Source: CBFHND01 sp965657085 (lineage in GTDB: Bacteria; Pseudomonadota; Alphaproteobacteria; Rhodobacterales; Rhodobacteraceae). Taken from it: a DNA stretch of 64,000 nucleotides. A model generated the notes under the pieces. The model saw only the letters and a list, made by a program, of their open reading frames with translations. It searched no databases and was not told the origin of the DNA. Below are positions 7,528-15,684 of this stretch, piece after piece. Location of the stretch: contig CBFHND010000015.1 of NCBI GenBank assembly GCA_965657085.1, forward strand, positions 8,561-72,560, given 5' to 3'. Each line of letters starts with the position of its first letter. Within the stretch, counting starts at the first letter, position 1. Position numbers and translations under genes: made by a program.

Positions 7528-8621
7528 CAGGCGTCTCCCTTCCGCAGGGCAAGGAAGATGCGTTCGAGCGGCATCCGCACCATGTTGTCGAGCGCGCCCG
7601 TGAAGAGGATGACCAGCGCCTGAATGACCACGATCAACTCGCGCGGGATTTTCGTCCAGAGCGCCAGTTCGGCGCCGCCCTGGTAGAGGAAGCCGAAAAG
7701 GATCGCGGCAAGGAAGACGCCGAAGGGGTGGCTGCGCCCCATCAGGGCCACGGCGATGCCGATGAAGCCCGCGCCCTCAACCGCGTTCAGCACCAGCCGT
7801 TCAGCCTCGCCCATCACGTTGTTGATGGCCATGAGACCCGCCAGCCCCCCCGAGATCAGCATGGCGATCATGGTGATCTTGACGGGGCTGATCCCTGCAT
7901 ATTTCGCGGCACTTTCGGAATGGCCATAGGCGCGGATTTCATAGCCGAGCCGTGTGCGCCAGATCAGCAGCCAGACCAGCACGCAGGCGGCCACGGCCAC
8001 CAGCAGGGTGACATTGGCCGGTGCGGCCTTGGAAAAGCTGATGCCAAAGGGCGCGAGGATGTCGTGCAGGGTGGGCAGGTGCACCGCTTCGGGAAAGCGG
8101 GCGGTGGCGGGGTCCATGCTGCCCTTGGGGCGCAGGACGTTGACCAGCAGGTAGTTCAGCACAGCCGCGGCGATGAAGTTGAACATGATGGTGGTGATGA
8201 CGATGTGGCTGCCGCGTTTGGCTTGCAGGTAGGCGGGGATCGCGGCCCATGCGGCCCCGAAGAGCCCGGCCATGACCGTGGCACCCAGCAAGGCGATGGT
8301 CCAGTGCGGCCAGGGGATGAAAAGGCAGGCCAGTGCCACACCGAGGCCCCCCAGCATCGCCTGACCTTCGCCGCCGATATTGAAGAGCCGCGCGTGGAAG
8401 GCCACGGCCACGGCGAGGCCGGTGAACATGAAGTTCGTGGCATAATAAAGCGTGTAGCCCCAGCCATAGGTCGACCCCAGCGCGCCTTGAACCATCAGCT
8501 TGACCGCCGCGACCGGGTCTTCGCCGATGGCCAGGATCACCAGCGCCGACAGGATGGCCGCCAGCAACAGGGAAATGAGCGGCACGAGGATGACCTCGGC
8601 CCATTTGGGCATCACGTCCAT
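7527..8621 (-). CDS. ABC transporter permease, BMP/nucleoside type (first permease)
   Basis: The 364-residue permease has an N-terminal membrane segment followed by the family's core: FHARLFNIGGEGQAMLGGLG, about eight helices and the ATPase-coupling loop RTRLGYEIRAYGHSESAAKYAGIS. It pairs with the downstream permease to make a heterodimeric channel. Compared with its partner it carries an extra N-terminal helix and a longer periplasmic loop near residue 150-200. The 106-bp gap between it and the upstream ATPase gene contains a REP-like element, the only sizeable break in the operon. Confidence 0.9.
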   Translation of the reverse strand: MDVMPKWAEVILVPLISLLLAAILSALVILAIGEDPVAAVKLMVQGALGSTYGWGYTLYYATNFMFTGLAVAVAFHARLFNIGGEGQAMLGGLGVALACLFIPWPHWTIALLGATVMAGLFGAAWAAIPAYLQAKRGSHIVITTIMFNFIAAAVLNYLLVNVLRPKGSMDPATARFPEAVHLPTLHDILAPFGISFSKAAPANVTLLVAVAACVLVWLLIWRTRLGYEIRAYGHSESAAKYAGISPVKITMIAMLISGGLAGLMAINNVMGEAERLVLNAVEGAGFIGIAVALMGRSHPFGVFLAAILFGFLYQGGAELALWTKIPRELIVVIQALVILFTGALDNMVRMPLERIFLALRKGDA

Positions 8622-8666
8622 GCGCTTGCTCCGTTATCTGAAGGGGTGCTGCGCACACGCGATTTT

Positions 8667-8714
8667 TCAGGGGGCGTTGCCCCCGCGCTGCGCGCTCCCC
8701 CAAGGTATTTGATG
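8667..8714. repeat. REP-like intergenic hairpin element
   Basis: GGGGGC (8670-8675) pairs with GCCCCC (8679-8684), then GCGC-rich dyad DNA is followed by a second C-run and AAGGTATTTG. I recall very similar GC-hairpin plus 'CCCCCxAGGTATTT' elements scattered between genes in Rhodobacterales. It lies within the ABC operon between ATPase and permease genes, where it could stabilise or attenuate the mRNA. Confidence 0.55.
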
Positions 8715-8727
8715 CGAAAGGAAGAGA

Positions 8728-10254
8728 TCATGTGTCGGCCCCGACACCGGCCATCAGCAGGCCGAGTTCCTTTTCGTCGGTCTGGTCGGGCAGGCGTTCG
8801 CCCATGATGTGGCCGTCGAACATCACCGCGACGCGGTCGGCGAGGCTGAGAATTTCCTCAAGCTCGACCGACACCAGCAGGATCGCCTTGCCCCGATCGC
8901 GCAGGGCCACGATTTGCTGGTGGATGAATTCGATGGCCCCGATGTCGACGCCGCGGGTGGGTTGACCGACCAGAAGCAGGTCGGGGTTGCGTTCGATCTC
9001 GCGGGCCAGCACGATCTTTTGCTGGTTGCCGCCCGAGAAGTTCTTGGCCGCGAGGCGCGGGTTCGGGGGGCGCACGTCGAAGCGGTTCATCTTGGCTTCG
9101 GTGTCGGCGCGGATGGCGGCGTTGTTCATCAACAGGCCCGCGCGGTATTCGGGATCGTGGTGGTAGCCGAAGGCGGTGTTTTCCCAGGCCATGTAGTCCA
9201 TGATCAGGCCTTCGCGCTGGCGGTCCTCGGGCACATGCGCGATGCCACGTGCGCGGCGCGATTTGCCGTCAGAGGCGGTGCCGCTGAGGTCGATGGGCGT
9301 GCCATTGAGGGTGATGGTGCCGGTGCCGGTGGCATAGCCGCCCAGCACTTCGAGCAGTTCGGACTGGCCGTTGCCCGCAACCCCGGCGATGCCCAGAATT
9401 TCGCCTGCGCGCACTTGCAGGTTGATCCCCTTGAGGCGTTCGACGCCCTTTTCATCGACCACGTGCAGGTTCTGGATGTCGAGGACCAGATCGCCCGGCG
9501 TCGCGGGCACCTTGTCCACACGCAAGAGCACCTTGCGCCCCACCATCAGTTCCGCGAGTTCCTCGGGCGAGGTGTCGGCGGTTTTCACGGTGGCGGTCAT
9601 TTCGCCCCGGCGCATCACGCTGACCGTGTCGGTGATGTCCATGATTTCGCGCAGCTTGTGGGTGATCAGGATGATCGTCTTGCCCTCGTCGCGCAAGCGG
9701 TCGAGGATGCGAAAGAGCTGATCAGCCTCGGCGGGGGTCAGCACGCCCGTGGGTTCATCGAGGATCAGGATATCGGCCTGCCGGTAGAGCGCCTTGAGGA
9801 TTTCCACGCGCTGCTGCATGCCCACGCCGATCTCTTCTATGCGGGCGTCGGGGTTCACGTTCAGTTCGTATTCGGCGGCCAGTTCGACCAGCGTTTTGCG
9901 CGCCTTTGTCAGAGACCCTTTGAGCGACCAGCCGTCTTCGGCGCCCAGCACGATGTTTTCCAGAACGGTGAAGTTCTCCACCAGCTTGAAGTGCTGGAAG
10001 ACCATACCGATGCCTGCGGCAATCGCGGCCTGGCTGTCAGGGATGTTGGTGCGCTGTCCGCCGATGAAAATCTCGCCGCTGTCGGCGGTGTAGAACCCGT
10101 AAAGGATGCTCATCAACGTGGACTTGCCCGCGCCGTTTTCGCCGATGATGCCATGGATGGTGCCGGGCATCACGCGGATCGAAATGTCCTTGTTGGCTTG
10201 AACCGGGCCAAAGGCCTTCGAGATACCTTTGAGTTCGATCGCTGGGGCCGTCAT
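8728..10254 (-). CDS. ABC transporter ATP-binding protein, duplicated ATPase (BMP/nucleoside type)
   Basis: This 508-residue protein contains two fused nucleotide-binding domains, as in sugar and nucleoside importers of the RbsA/YufO type. Domain one has Walker A GENGAGKST (near residue 38), a Q-loop, and VGMQQRVEILKALYRQ before Walker B ILILDEPT. Domain two has a degenerate Walker A (GVAGNGQSE) but a full signature FSGGNQQKIVLARE and Walker B LLLVGQPTRGVD. One competent and one degenerate ATP site is usual for this family. It energises import with the two permeases downstream and the binding protein upstream. Confidence 0.93.
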   Translation of the reverse strand: MTAPAIELKGISKAFGPVQANKDISIRVMPGTIHGIIGENGAGKSTLMSILYGFYTADSGEIFIGGQRTNIPDSQAAIAAGIGMVFQHFKLVENFTVLENIVLGAEDGWSLKGSLTKARKTLVELAAEYELNVNPDARIEEIGVGMQQRVEILKALYRQADILILDEPTGVLTPAEADQLFRILDRLRDEGKTIILITHKLREIMDITDTVSVMRRGEMTATVKTADTSPEELAELMVGRKVLLRVDKVPATPGDLVLDIQNLHVVDEKGVERLKGINLQVRAGEILGIAGVAGNGQSELLEVLGGYATGTGTITLNGTPIDLSGTASDGKSRRARGIAHVPEDRQREGLIMDYMAWENTAFGYHHDPEYRAGLLMNNAAIRADTEAKMNRFDVRPPNPRLAAKNFSGGNQQKIVLAREIERNPDLLLVGQPTRGVDIGAIEFIHQQIVALRDRGKAILLVSVELEEILSLADRVAVMFDGHIMGERLPDQTDEKELGLLMAGVGADT

Positions 10255-10281
10255 CTGCGGGGCTTTCTTCGTTTACCAAAT

Positions 10282-10309
10282 GGGCCGCCCGGTTTGCACC
10301 GCGCGGCCC
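10282..10309. repeat. Intercistronic hairpin after the binding-protein gene
   Basis: GGGCCGC (10282-10288) pairs with GCGGCCC (10303-10309), with an inner CGG/CCG stem across a C/C mismatch. It lies between the binding-protein gene and the ATPase gene. Such hairpins usually terminate or protect part of the transcript so that the periplasmic protein is made in excess. Confidence 0.55.
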
Positions 10310-10332
10310 GATGTTTCAGTGCCAAGGCAGGA

Positions 10333-11337
10333 TCAGAAGTCCAGAACCGGGCAGCTGTCGTTGGTGTAGTAGGCCACGACTTCCAGATCACCATCGATGA
10401 TCTTCTGACGCGCTTCGTCCACGGCCGCCTTCATTTCGGCCGAAACCAGACCGGCATTGTGTTCGTCCAGCGCATAGCCAACGCCTTCCTCGGCCAGCCC
10501 CAGCGTGGTGAAGCCACCGGTTTCCATGTCAGCGCCCGCTTTCATGGAGTCGTAGACCGCCACGTCGACGCGCTTGAGCATCGAGGTCAGGACTTTGCCG
10601 GAGTGCAGGTAGTTCTGGTTGCTGTCCACGCCGATCGACAGGATGCCTTCGTCGGCCGCGGTCTGCAGAACGCCCACGCCGGTGCCGCCAGCCGCGGCAT
10701 AGACCACGTCAGCGCCCTGGCTTATCTGTGCCTTGGTCAACTCGGAGCCTTTCACCGGGTCATTCCAGGCCGAAGGTGTCGTGCCTGTCATGTTGGCGAT
10801 GATCGTGGCGTCGGGGTTCACGGCCTTCACGCCCTGGGCAAAGCCGCAGCCAAAGTGACGGATGAGGGGGATGTCCATGCCACCGATGAAGCCAACCGTG
10901 CCGGATTTCGAGGCCATCGCCGCCATCATGCCAACAAGGTAGGAGCCTTGGTGCTCTTGGAAGCCGATCAGCTGCACGTTCGCAGGCACTTCGGGCATCC
11001 AGCCGTCGATGTTGACGAACTTGGTGTCCGGATAGTCGGGGGCAACCGCACCGACCGGATCAGCAAAAGCGAAGCCCGTCGTGATCACGGGGTTGGCGCC
11101 CGCTTCGGCAAAGCGGCGCAGGGCCTGCTCGCGCTGGGCTTCGGATTGCAGTTCGATCTCGCGGAAGGTGCCGCCGGTTTCCTCGGCCCAACGCTGCGCA
11201 CCGTTGAAGGCGGCTTCGTTGAAGGATTTGTCGAATTTGCCACCCAGATCAAAGATCAGGGCAGGTTCGGCCAGAGCAGCACCCGCCGACAGGGCAAGCG
11301 ACGCGGCCGCGCCCAGGAATTTCTGCATGAGGGTCAT
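10333..11337 (-). CDS. BMP-family ABC transporter substrate-binding protein
   Basis: I chose the start at 11337 (MTLMQKFLG), which gives 334 residues with a typical Sec signal peptide ending ALA before EPALIF and a GGGAGA ribosome site; a longer upstream reading is less likely. The mature protein shows the Bmp/PnrA motif DLGGKFDKSFNEAAFNG and FGCGFAQG, AGGTGVGVLQ and GVDSNQN signatures. The family binds purine nucleosides or related ligands in the periplasm. It is the first gene of the importer operon and is followed by an intercistronic hairpin. Confidence 0.9.
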   Translation of the reverse strand: MTLMQKFLGAAASLALSAGAALAEPALIFDLGGKFDKSFNEAAFNGAQRWAEETGGTFREIELQSEAQREQALRRFAEAGANPVITTGFAFADPVGAVAPDYPDTKFVNIDGWMPEVPANVQLIGFQEHQGSYLVGMMAAMASKSGTVGFIGGMDIPLIRHFGCGFAQGVKAVNPDATIIANMTGTTPSAWNDPVKGSELTKAQISQGADVVYAAAGGTGVGVLQTAADEGILSIGVDSNQNYLHSGKVLTSMLKRVDVAVYDSMKAGADMETGGFTTLGLAEEGVGYALDEHNAGLVSAEMKAAVDEARQKIIDGDLEVVAYYTNDSCPVLDF

Positions 11338-11503
11338 ATGGTGTCTCCCAGTTATGGTGTTTGGGGCCGCGTTTTGATGACGGAAGTGGCCCATCGCCCG
11401 GCAGACCCGGGCAGATCGTGTGATCAAGGCATATTAAGGACGGTATAAGGGACAGGGGTCAACCGATTCTCGGCAAATTCCCGGGGCAGTGAGGCCTCTG
11501 CCC

Positions 11504-11926
11504 TCAGGTCACTGCCCGCTGCATAATCACCGCATCCTGTCGGGGGCCATCCTTGCGTTTGTAATAGGCTTTGCGGCGGCCAATGGTGTCGAAACCCAGT
11601 CGCGCATAGAGCGCAATGGCGGCCGAATTGTCCGCTGCAACGTCCAGAAAGACCCGGTCGATGCCACGGGCTTTGCACGCACCGAATACGTCCTGCATCA
11701 GCGCGGCTGCAACCCCTTGGCGCCGCATATCGGGGGCCACGCAGATCGTCAGGATTTCGGCTTCGGGCGGGATGGATTGCAGCAGGGCAAAGCCCCGTTG
11801 GGTTGCATCAACGAAGGCCAGTGTCGTGGGTGCATTCACAAGTGCAGCGATTTCGGGCGCGCTCCATGGCCGGTCCGGAAAGCAGCGCGCGTGCAGGGCG
11901 GCCAGCGTGTCGGGCACGTTACTCAT
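11504..11926 (-). CDS. rimI: GNAT N-acetyltransferase, RimI-like
   Basis: The 140-residue protein begins at MSNVPDTL (start codon at 11926), which overlaps the tsaB end by 8 bases; longer readings run into tsaB. Acetyl-CoA binding motif A is seen as ICVAPDMRRQGVAAALM, followed by LDVAADNSAAIALYARLGF and YYKRKDG, which are typical of ribosomal-protein-alanine acetyltransferase RimI. The tsaB-rimI order is common in bacteria and supports the call. The stop codon lies inside a 9-bp inverted repeat (GGGCAGTGA at 11484-11492 with TCACTGCCC at 11509-11517) that may aid termination. Confidence 0.83.
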   Translation of the reverse strand: MSNVPDTLAALHARCFPDRPWSAPEIAALVNAPTTLAFVDATQRGFALLQSIPPEAEILTICVAPDMRRQGVAAALMQDVFGACKARGIDRVFLDVAADNSAAIALYARLGFDTIGRRKAYYKRKDGPRQDAVIMQRAVT

Positions 11927-12500
11927 CGGCAAGGATGACAGGAGGGACATCGCGCGCGGGTGCGGCATCAGCAGGGCGCACATAGAGCGGGGCCGGGGGT
12001 GGCGCAGGATCGGGATACCGGGCTGCCGCGACACGGGCGATGGCCGCCACAAGATCGGATGTGGGGGGCTGCGTCGGATCGGCGCCCCGGGCGGTCGCGG
12101 CTTCGGCGGCCATCAGGTCGGGGCCGGTGTCGGTGATCATGTAGACGTGGTCGCGCGGGGCCGGAACGACCACCGGTGCCGCATGGCCCAGCAGGTTGGT
12201 ACGTTGTTCAAAGCCGTTGACACCGTAGGCCTGAATGCCAAGCCCCAGCGCCAGACCACGTGCGGCAGACACACCAATGCGGATGCCGGTGAAATTACCC
12301 GGCCCAACGCCGACGGCCAGCGCATCAAGGTCCGTCCATGCCAGATCGTGCTTTGCCAATAGCTCTTTGAGCAGGCCCATCAGGCGTTCGGTCTGTCCGC
12401 GTGCCATGTCTTCGACTACAACCGCCTGCACCGCGCCATCGCGCCACAGGGCGGCGGCGCAATAGGGGCCGGACGTGTCAAAGGCCAGCAGGATGCTCAT
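11919..12500 (-). CDS. tsaB: tRNA threonylcarbamoyladenosine biosynthesis protein TsaB
   Basis: This 193-residue ASKHA-fold protein begins with the phosphate-binding MSILLAFDTSG and contains GVGPGNFTGIRIGVSAARGLALG, the most conserved TsaB region. TsaB is the scaffold partner of TsaD in forming t6A at position 37 of ANN-decoding tRNAs. It lacks the metal-binding histidines of TsaD, as expected. The start overlaps the upstream GFA-like gene by 4 bases and the end overlaps rimI, so it sits in the nfu-GFA-tsaB-rimI operon. Confidence 0.9.
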   Translation of the reverse strand: MSILLAFDTSGPYCAAALWRDGAVQAVVVEDMARGQTERLMGLLKELLAKHDLAWTDLDALAVGVGPGNFTGIRIGVSAARGLALGLGIQAYGVNGFEQRTNLLGHAAPVVVPAPRDHVYMITDTGPDLMAAEAATARGADPTQPPTSDLVAAIARVAAARYPDPAPPPAPLYVRPADAAPARDVPPVILADE

Positions 12501-12949
12501 GTTTTGGATGCGTTCAGAAGATCCCGGCCGCTTGCTTCATTGCGGGGCAGATCGTCGTGGATGTGCAGCCACGGCAGGGCGTTGCCCGCGTGAGAATGGC
12601 TTTGCGGTGCGAAATCCGCCGCCTGGTCCAGAATGCCGATGGGGACATAGACCTGTCCTGGCAGGTAGTCATAAGTTGCGGCCAGCGCGGACCCACATGC
12701 GGGGCAGGCCCAGCGATCCACCCCTGCGGCAAAGGATGCCTTTTCGGGCCACTGGGGCAGAATATCAAAGCCGTCGGGCGCGAAGGCGGCAAAGGCCGCA
12801 ACTGGTGCACCGGTCAGGCGGCGACAATCCGAGCAATGGCAATAGGCGACGGCCAAAGGGGGGGCCGCGGCGCACACGCGGCAGGCCCCGCAATAGCAAC
12901 GGCCCGTGATGGGATCATCCGGGCCGTAGGTCTTGTTCGCTTGGGTCAT
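12497..12949 (-). CDS. GFA-domain (Mss4-like) zinc protein
   Basis: The 150-residue protein shows the GFA/CENP-V zinc pattern: CYCGACRVC near residue 18, CHCSDCRRLTG near 37, and CPACGSALA near 82. The family includes glutathione-dependent formaldehyde-activating enzymes, but most members have no known substrate, so only zinc binding is well supported. It is cytoplasmic. The start is 3 bases after the nfu stop and the end overlaps tsaB by 4 bases, placing it inside an Fe-S/tRNA-modification operon. Confidence 0.85.
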   Translation of the reverse strand: MTQANKTYGPDDPITGRCYCGACRVCAAAPPLAVAYCHCSDCRRLTGAPVAAFAAFAPDGFDILPQWPEKASFAAGVDRWACPACGSALAATYDYLPGQVYVPIGILDQAADFAPQSHSHAGNALPWLHIHDDLPRNEASGRDLLNASKT

Positions 12950-12952
12950 CTG

Positions 12953-13516
12953 TCAGACGGCGACGGGGCGCACTTCGGTGACTTCGGGGATGTAGTGGCG
13001 CAGCAGGTTCTCGATGCCCATTTTCAGGGTCAGCGTCGAGGACGGGCAGCCCGCGCAGGCCCCTTGCATGTGCAGGTACACCACGCCGCGGTCAAAGCCG
13101 TGGAAGGTGATGTCGCCGCCATCCTGTGCCACCGCCGGACGCACACGGCTGTCCAGCAGTTCCTTGATCTGGCCCACGACAACCTCGTCTTCGCCGGAGT
13201 GCTCTGCATGACCGGAGGCGGGGGTGTGATCCCCGTCCATCACGGGCTCGCCCGATTGGAAATGCTCCATGATCGCGCCAAGGATGGCCGGTTTGATGTG
13301 GTCCCAGTCCACCGCGTCTTGCTTGGTGACCGTGACGAAATCCGTGCCGAAGAACACGCCCGACACGCCCTGCACGCCGAAAATGCGATTGGCCAGCGGC
13401 GATTTGCCTGCCGCGTCTGCGGTCGGGAAATCAGCTGTGCCCATGTCCAGCACGGTTTGACCGGGCAGGAATTTGAGCGTTGCGGGATTCGGTGTGGATT
13501 CGGTCTGGATGAACAT
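12953..13516 (-). CDS. NifU/Nfu-type Fe-S cluster scaffold protein
   Basis: This 187-residue protein joins an Nfu N-terminal domain (about 1-90, starting MFIQTESTPNPATLKFLPG) to a NifU C-terminal domain (about 112-182) with the cluster-binding CAGC motif (C154, C157). Such Nfu proteins carry [4Fe-4S] clusters to client enzymes. A histidine- and acid-rich linker separates the domains. It heads the operon with GFA, tsaB and rimI. About 60 bases upstream lies a 17-bp palindrome resembling an Irr box inside a long hairpin, so iron/haem-responsive control is likely. Confidence 0.92.
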   Translation of the reverse strand: MFIQTESTPNPATLKFLPGQTVLDMGTADFPTADAAGKSPLANRIFGVQGVSGVFFGTDFVTVTKQDAVDWDHIKPAILGAIMEHFQSGEPVMDGDHTPASGHAEHSGEDEVVVGQIKELLDSRVRPAVAQDGGDITFHGFDRGVVYLHMQGACAGCPSSTLTLKMGIENLLRHYIPEVTEVRPVAV

Positions 13517-13558
13517 GCCATGGGCTCCGATGTGTCAGACCTCTGATATGCGGACGCC

Positions 13559-13608
13559 AGCGCGCCAAGTCAAGGTTTGGAATGATTCTAAACCTTGACT
13601 GGCGCGCT
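13559..13608. repeat. Long inverted repeat enclosing the Irr-like box
   Basis: The left arm 13559-13578 and right arm 13590-13608 are complementary over 19 bp with one bulged A. The stem continues through a G:T pair and GAA/TTC to a 3-base loop, giving about 23 bp. No U-run follows on either strand, so it is not a typical terminator even though it begins 12 bases after the stop of the upstream gene. Confidence 0.85.
13576..13592 (-). promoter_or_regulatory. Irr-like iron control element upstream of nfu
   Basis: TTTGGAATGATTCTAAA (minus strand TTTAGAATCATTCCAAA) matches the alphaproteobacterial Irr/ICE palindrome, roughly TTTAGAA-N3-TTCTAAA, with one deviation from symmetry. It lies about 60 bp before the nfu start codon. 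Irr senses haem and controls iron and Fe-S genes, which fits an Nfu target. Confidence 0.65.
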
Positions 13609-13619
13609 CAGCGATGGGG

Positions 13620-15098
13620 TTATTGGCACATCAGCGGCACAAGTGCCTTGCCCGGATCGGCCTTGCGCAAGCTTGGGGCGGGCCCACTGCGCTGAAAGGC
13701 CACTGCGTTGCGGGTCAGCACGTTGGGCAACTCCTGTGCAGAGACCAGCACACTGACCTTGCGCAGCGCCTTGATCTGCGCAGCGCTCAGCCCGGGAACA
13801 TCCAGTGCCCCGATGGCCACGCCGATCACCTTGCCCTGCGCATCCAGAATGGGTGCGCCGGTGTTGCGTTTGCGCGCGGGCAACGCGGCCACATAGCGCA
13901 GCTTGCCCGGACCGCCTGCAAGTTCACCCATCATTTGAACTTGTATGTCCGCAGGCGCGCCCGTGGCCCAGCCTTTCTTGCTGACCCCCAGAACGCGCAA
14001 ATCGGGCGTCTGACGGCCGATGGTCCCGGCGCCCAGCGGCAGCCAATAGTCGGACCGGCGCGCGCTGGTCAGGATCGCAAGGCCCAGTGCACCGCCGCCG
14101 CGCAACCTGCGTGCGGGCGTGCCATCCAACAGCATCAGGCCCGCGTCCCCGCAGCGGTTTACGATGCTGACAGGCACAACGAAATCAGTGTTGTTGACAT
14201 AGAACCCGATGCCTGCGCGCTTGCTTTCGCGCGGCTGGTCCTCTTCATCGGGGCTGTTGTCTTCGTCCGGCAGGTTGCGTTTGAAGATCCAGTCGATCCG
14301 GCCCTGATCAATGTCGGTCAATTCGCCCTTGGGCTGTTCGGCCATGTCTTCGGTGGCGTTGTCTTGCCCGTTCAGGGCCTTCAACGCTGCGCGCAGTTTG
14401 CCGCGCCCGAGGCTCAGCTTGGGTTGTTGGCCCAACTGGATCGATGCGATCAGAAGACGCGCGGCGTCGCTTGCGGGGGCGGTGAATTCGACGAGAGTCG
14501 AAGCCGCACGCCCGTTTACCTGATCGCTGCGCAGGTAGATGCTGGTGCGGTCATCCATCAGCTTGCCCGAAGAAACCTGAAAGCTGCCGCGATCAAGGGT
14601 GTAGATCGGCGCGCGTTCGTCCGCGCGGTTGCGCATTGTCGCATGCAGCACCAAAGCGCGCGCGCGGTCCGAGGACATGCTGCGGACACGCAAGGTGCCG
14701 TCGGTGTTGCGGTAAACATGCGGTTCGTTGCCCGGTTCGGCCATAAGGGCAAGCGGCAACAGGAACGTGGCAAGGTCGTCTGGCCCTTTCACCACGCTCC
14801 AGTTTTCGTCGCGCAGCCGCTTGACCGTGTCGCGGGTCAGCTGGGCCACATCGCCCCACGTGGGCGCACCGCGGCCGCCCATCGCACGCGTGGTCGCATT
14901 CAATGCGCCCTGGCTGCCATTCCCCCACGCACCGTCAAGACGCGCGTCATAGGTGCCCTTCAGGGCCATCCCGGCCTGCAAAAGCCGTTTTTCGCCCGCG
15001 TCCAGCACAGATGCATCAAAGGGTTCGTCAAGCTGGCCGGCCGCGATCGCTGGCTGGACAAACAGAAAGGTGATCAGGATCAGTACAATATGTCGCAT
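13620..15098 (-). CDS. Secreted protein with peptidoglycan-binding and degenerate trypsin-like domains
   Basis: The 492-residue protein has a signal peptide (MRHIVLILITFLFVQPAIAA), a peptidoglycan-binding-like segment near residues 38-68 (LLQAGMALKGTYDARLDGAWG), a middle region of unknown fold, an acidic linker (near 275-295) and a C-terminal trypsin-like fold. The latter starts GIGFYVNNTDFVVPVSIVNRC and ends RNTGAPILDAQGKVIGVAIG. In active members the first site reads like HVVTNxHVV and the second GNSGGP; here the catalytic histidine is absent and the serine position reads N-T-G-A-P. It looks like a pseudoprotease acting in the periplasm, perhaps as a binding protein. Confidence 0.7.
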   Translation of the reverse strand: MRHIVLILITFLFVQPAIAAGQLDEPFDASVLDAGEKRLLQAGMALKGTYDARLDGAWGNGSQGALNATTRAMGGRGAPTWGDVAQLTRDTVKRLRDENWSVVKGPDDLATFLLPLALMAEPGNEPHVYRNTDGTLRVRSMSSDRARALVLHATMRNRADERAPIYTLDRGSFQVSSGKLMDDRTSIYLRSDQVNGRAASTLVEFTAPASDAARLLIASIQLGQQPKLSLGRGKLRAALKALNGQDNATEDMAEQPKGELTDIDQGRIDWIFKRNLPDEDNSPDEEDQPRESKRAGIGFYVNNTDFVVPVSIVNRCGDAGLMLLDGTPARRLRGGGALGLAILTSARRSDYWLPLGAGTIGRQTPDLRVLGVSKKGWATGAPADIQVQMMGELAGGPGKLRYVAALPARKRNTGAPILDAQGKVIGVAIGALDVPGLSAAQIKALRKVSVLVSAQELPNVLTRNAVAFQRSGPAPSLRKADPGKALVPLMCQ

Positions 15099-15173
15099 GA
15101 CGTCACGCTAGGTGTAGGCGTGATTCCGCGCAACGGGGAAGCCTGCATGGCACTTCCCCGTTTTCGAATGTGT

Positions 15174-15629
15174 TCAGGTGATCGCTTCGAGCTTTTCCTT
15201 GCTCAGATCACCCGGCACGATGGTGATCGGAATGGGCAGGCTGCCTGCATTGCGCGACAGTTGCGTGACCAGGGGGCCGGGGCCTTTCTTGTCGGTGCCA
15301 GCGCCCAGAACCAGAACGCCGATTTCCGGGTCTTCCATGATCTGGGCTATGATTTCGTCAACGGGTTGGCCTTCGCGGATCACCAGTTCGGGATCAATGC
15401 CTTGCTTGTCACGCATCCATTTGGCGAAGACTTCGAAATGCGCGTGGATACGTTCCCGCGATTCCTCGCGCATCACGTTGCCCACGCCAATCCAGTGATT
15501 GAATTCGTCCGGGGGAATGACCGACAAGACCTCGACCCCGCCGCCGGTGTGTGCAGCGCGCATCGCGGCAAAGCGCATGGCATTCAGACATTCGCGGCTG
15601 TCATCCAGCACCACAAGGAATTTGCGCAT
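15174..15629 (-). CDS. Universal stress protein (UspA family)
   Basis: The start MRKFLVVLDDS at 15629 has a strong GGAGG ribosome site and gives 151 residues, normal for a single Usp domain. The nucleotide-binding loop near the C-terminus reads LVLGAGTDKKGPGPLVTQLSRNAGSLPIPITIVPG, an altered form of the usual G-x2-G-x9-G-S/T pattern, so ATP binding is uncertain. The likely role is stress survival; the client process is unknown. It lies between the pseudoprotease gene and an isomerase gene on the same strand. Confidence 0.82.
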   Translation of the reverse strand: MRKFLVVLDDSRECLNAMRFAAMRAAHTGGGVEVLSVIPPDEFNHWIGVGNVMREESRERIHAHFEVFAKWMRDKQGIDPELVIREGQPVDEIIAQIMEDPEIGVLVLGAGTDKKGPGPLVTQLSRNAGSLPIPITIVPGDLSKEKLEAIT

Positions 15630-15684
15630 CAGGGTCCTCCGTTCCAAAGCGCAGCATGGCGCAACCGTGCGGGCGGCGCAACGC

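Noticed and set aside
6016..7623. Long plus-strand frame of 535 codons across the TauE and ABC permease genes
   Set aside because: It is antisense to well-supported transporter genes, is rich in His/Gln/Gly typical of reverse-strand shadows in high-GC DNA, and shows no domain.
8809..11448. 879-codon plus-strand frame opposite the ABC ATPase and binding-protein genes
   Set aside because: It covers two convincing genes on the other strand and has no recognisable motif, so it is an antisense shadow.
11484..11517. Hairpin at the 3' end of rimI as a full terminator
   Set aside because: The arms are 9 bp but the loop is 16 bases, and no U-run follows in the transcribed direction, so I list it only as a possible aid to termination in the rimI entry.
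13559..13608. Interpretation of the long hairpin as a plain terminator of the upstream gene
   Set aside because: There is no T-rich tract after either arm, and its centre matches an Irr box, which explains the symmetry better.
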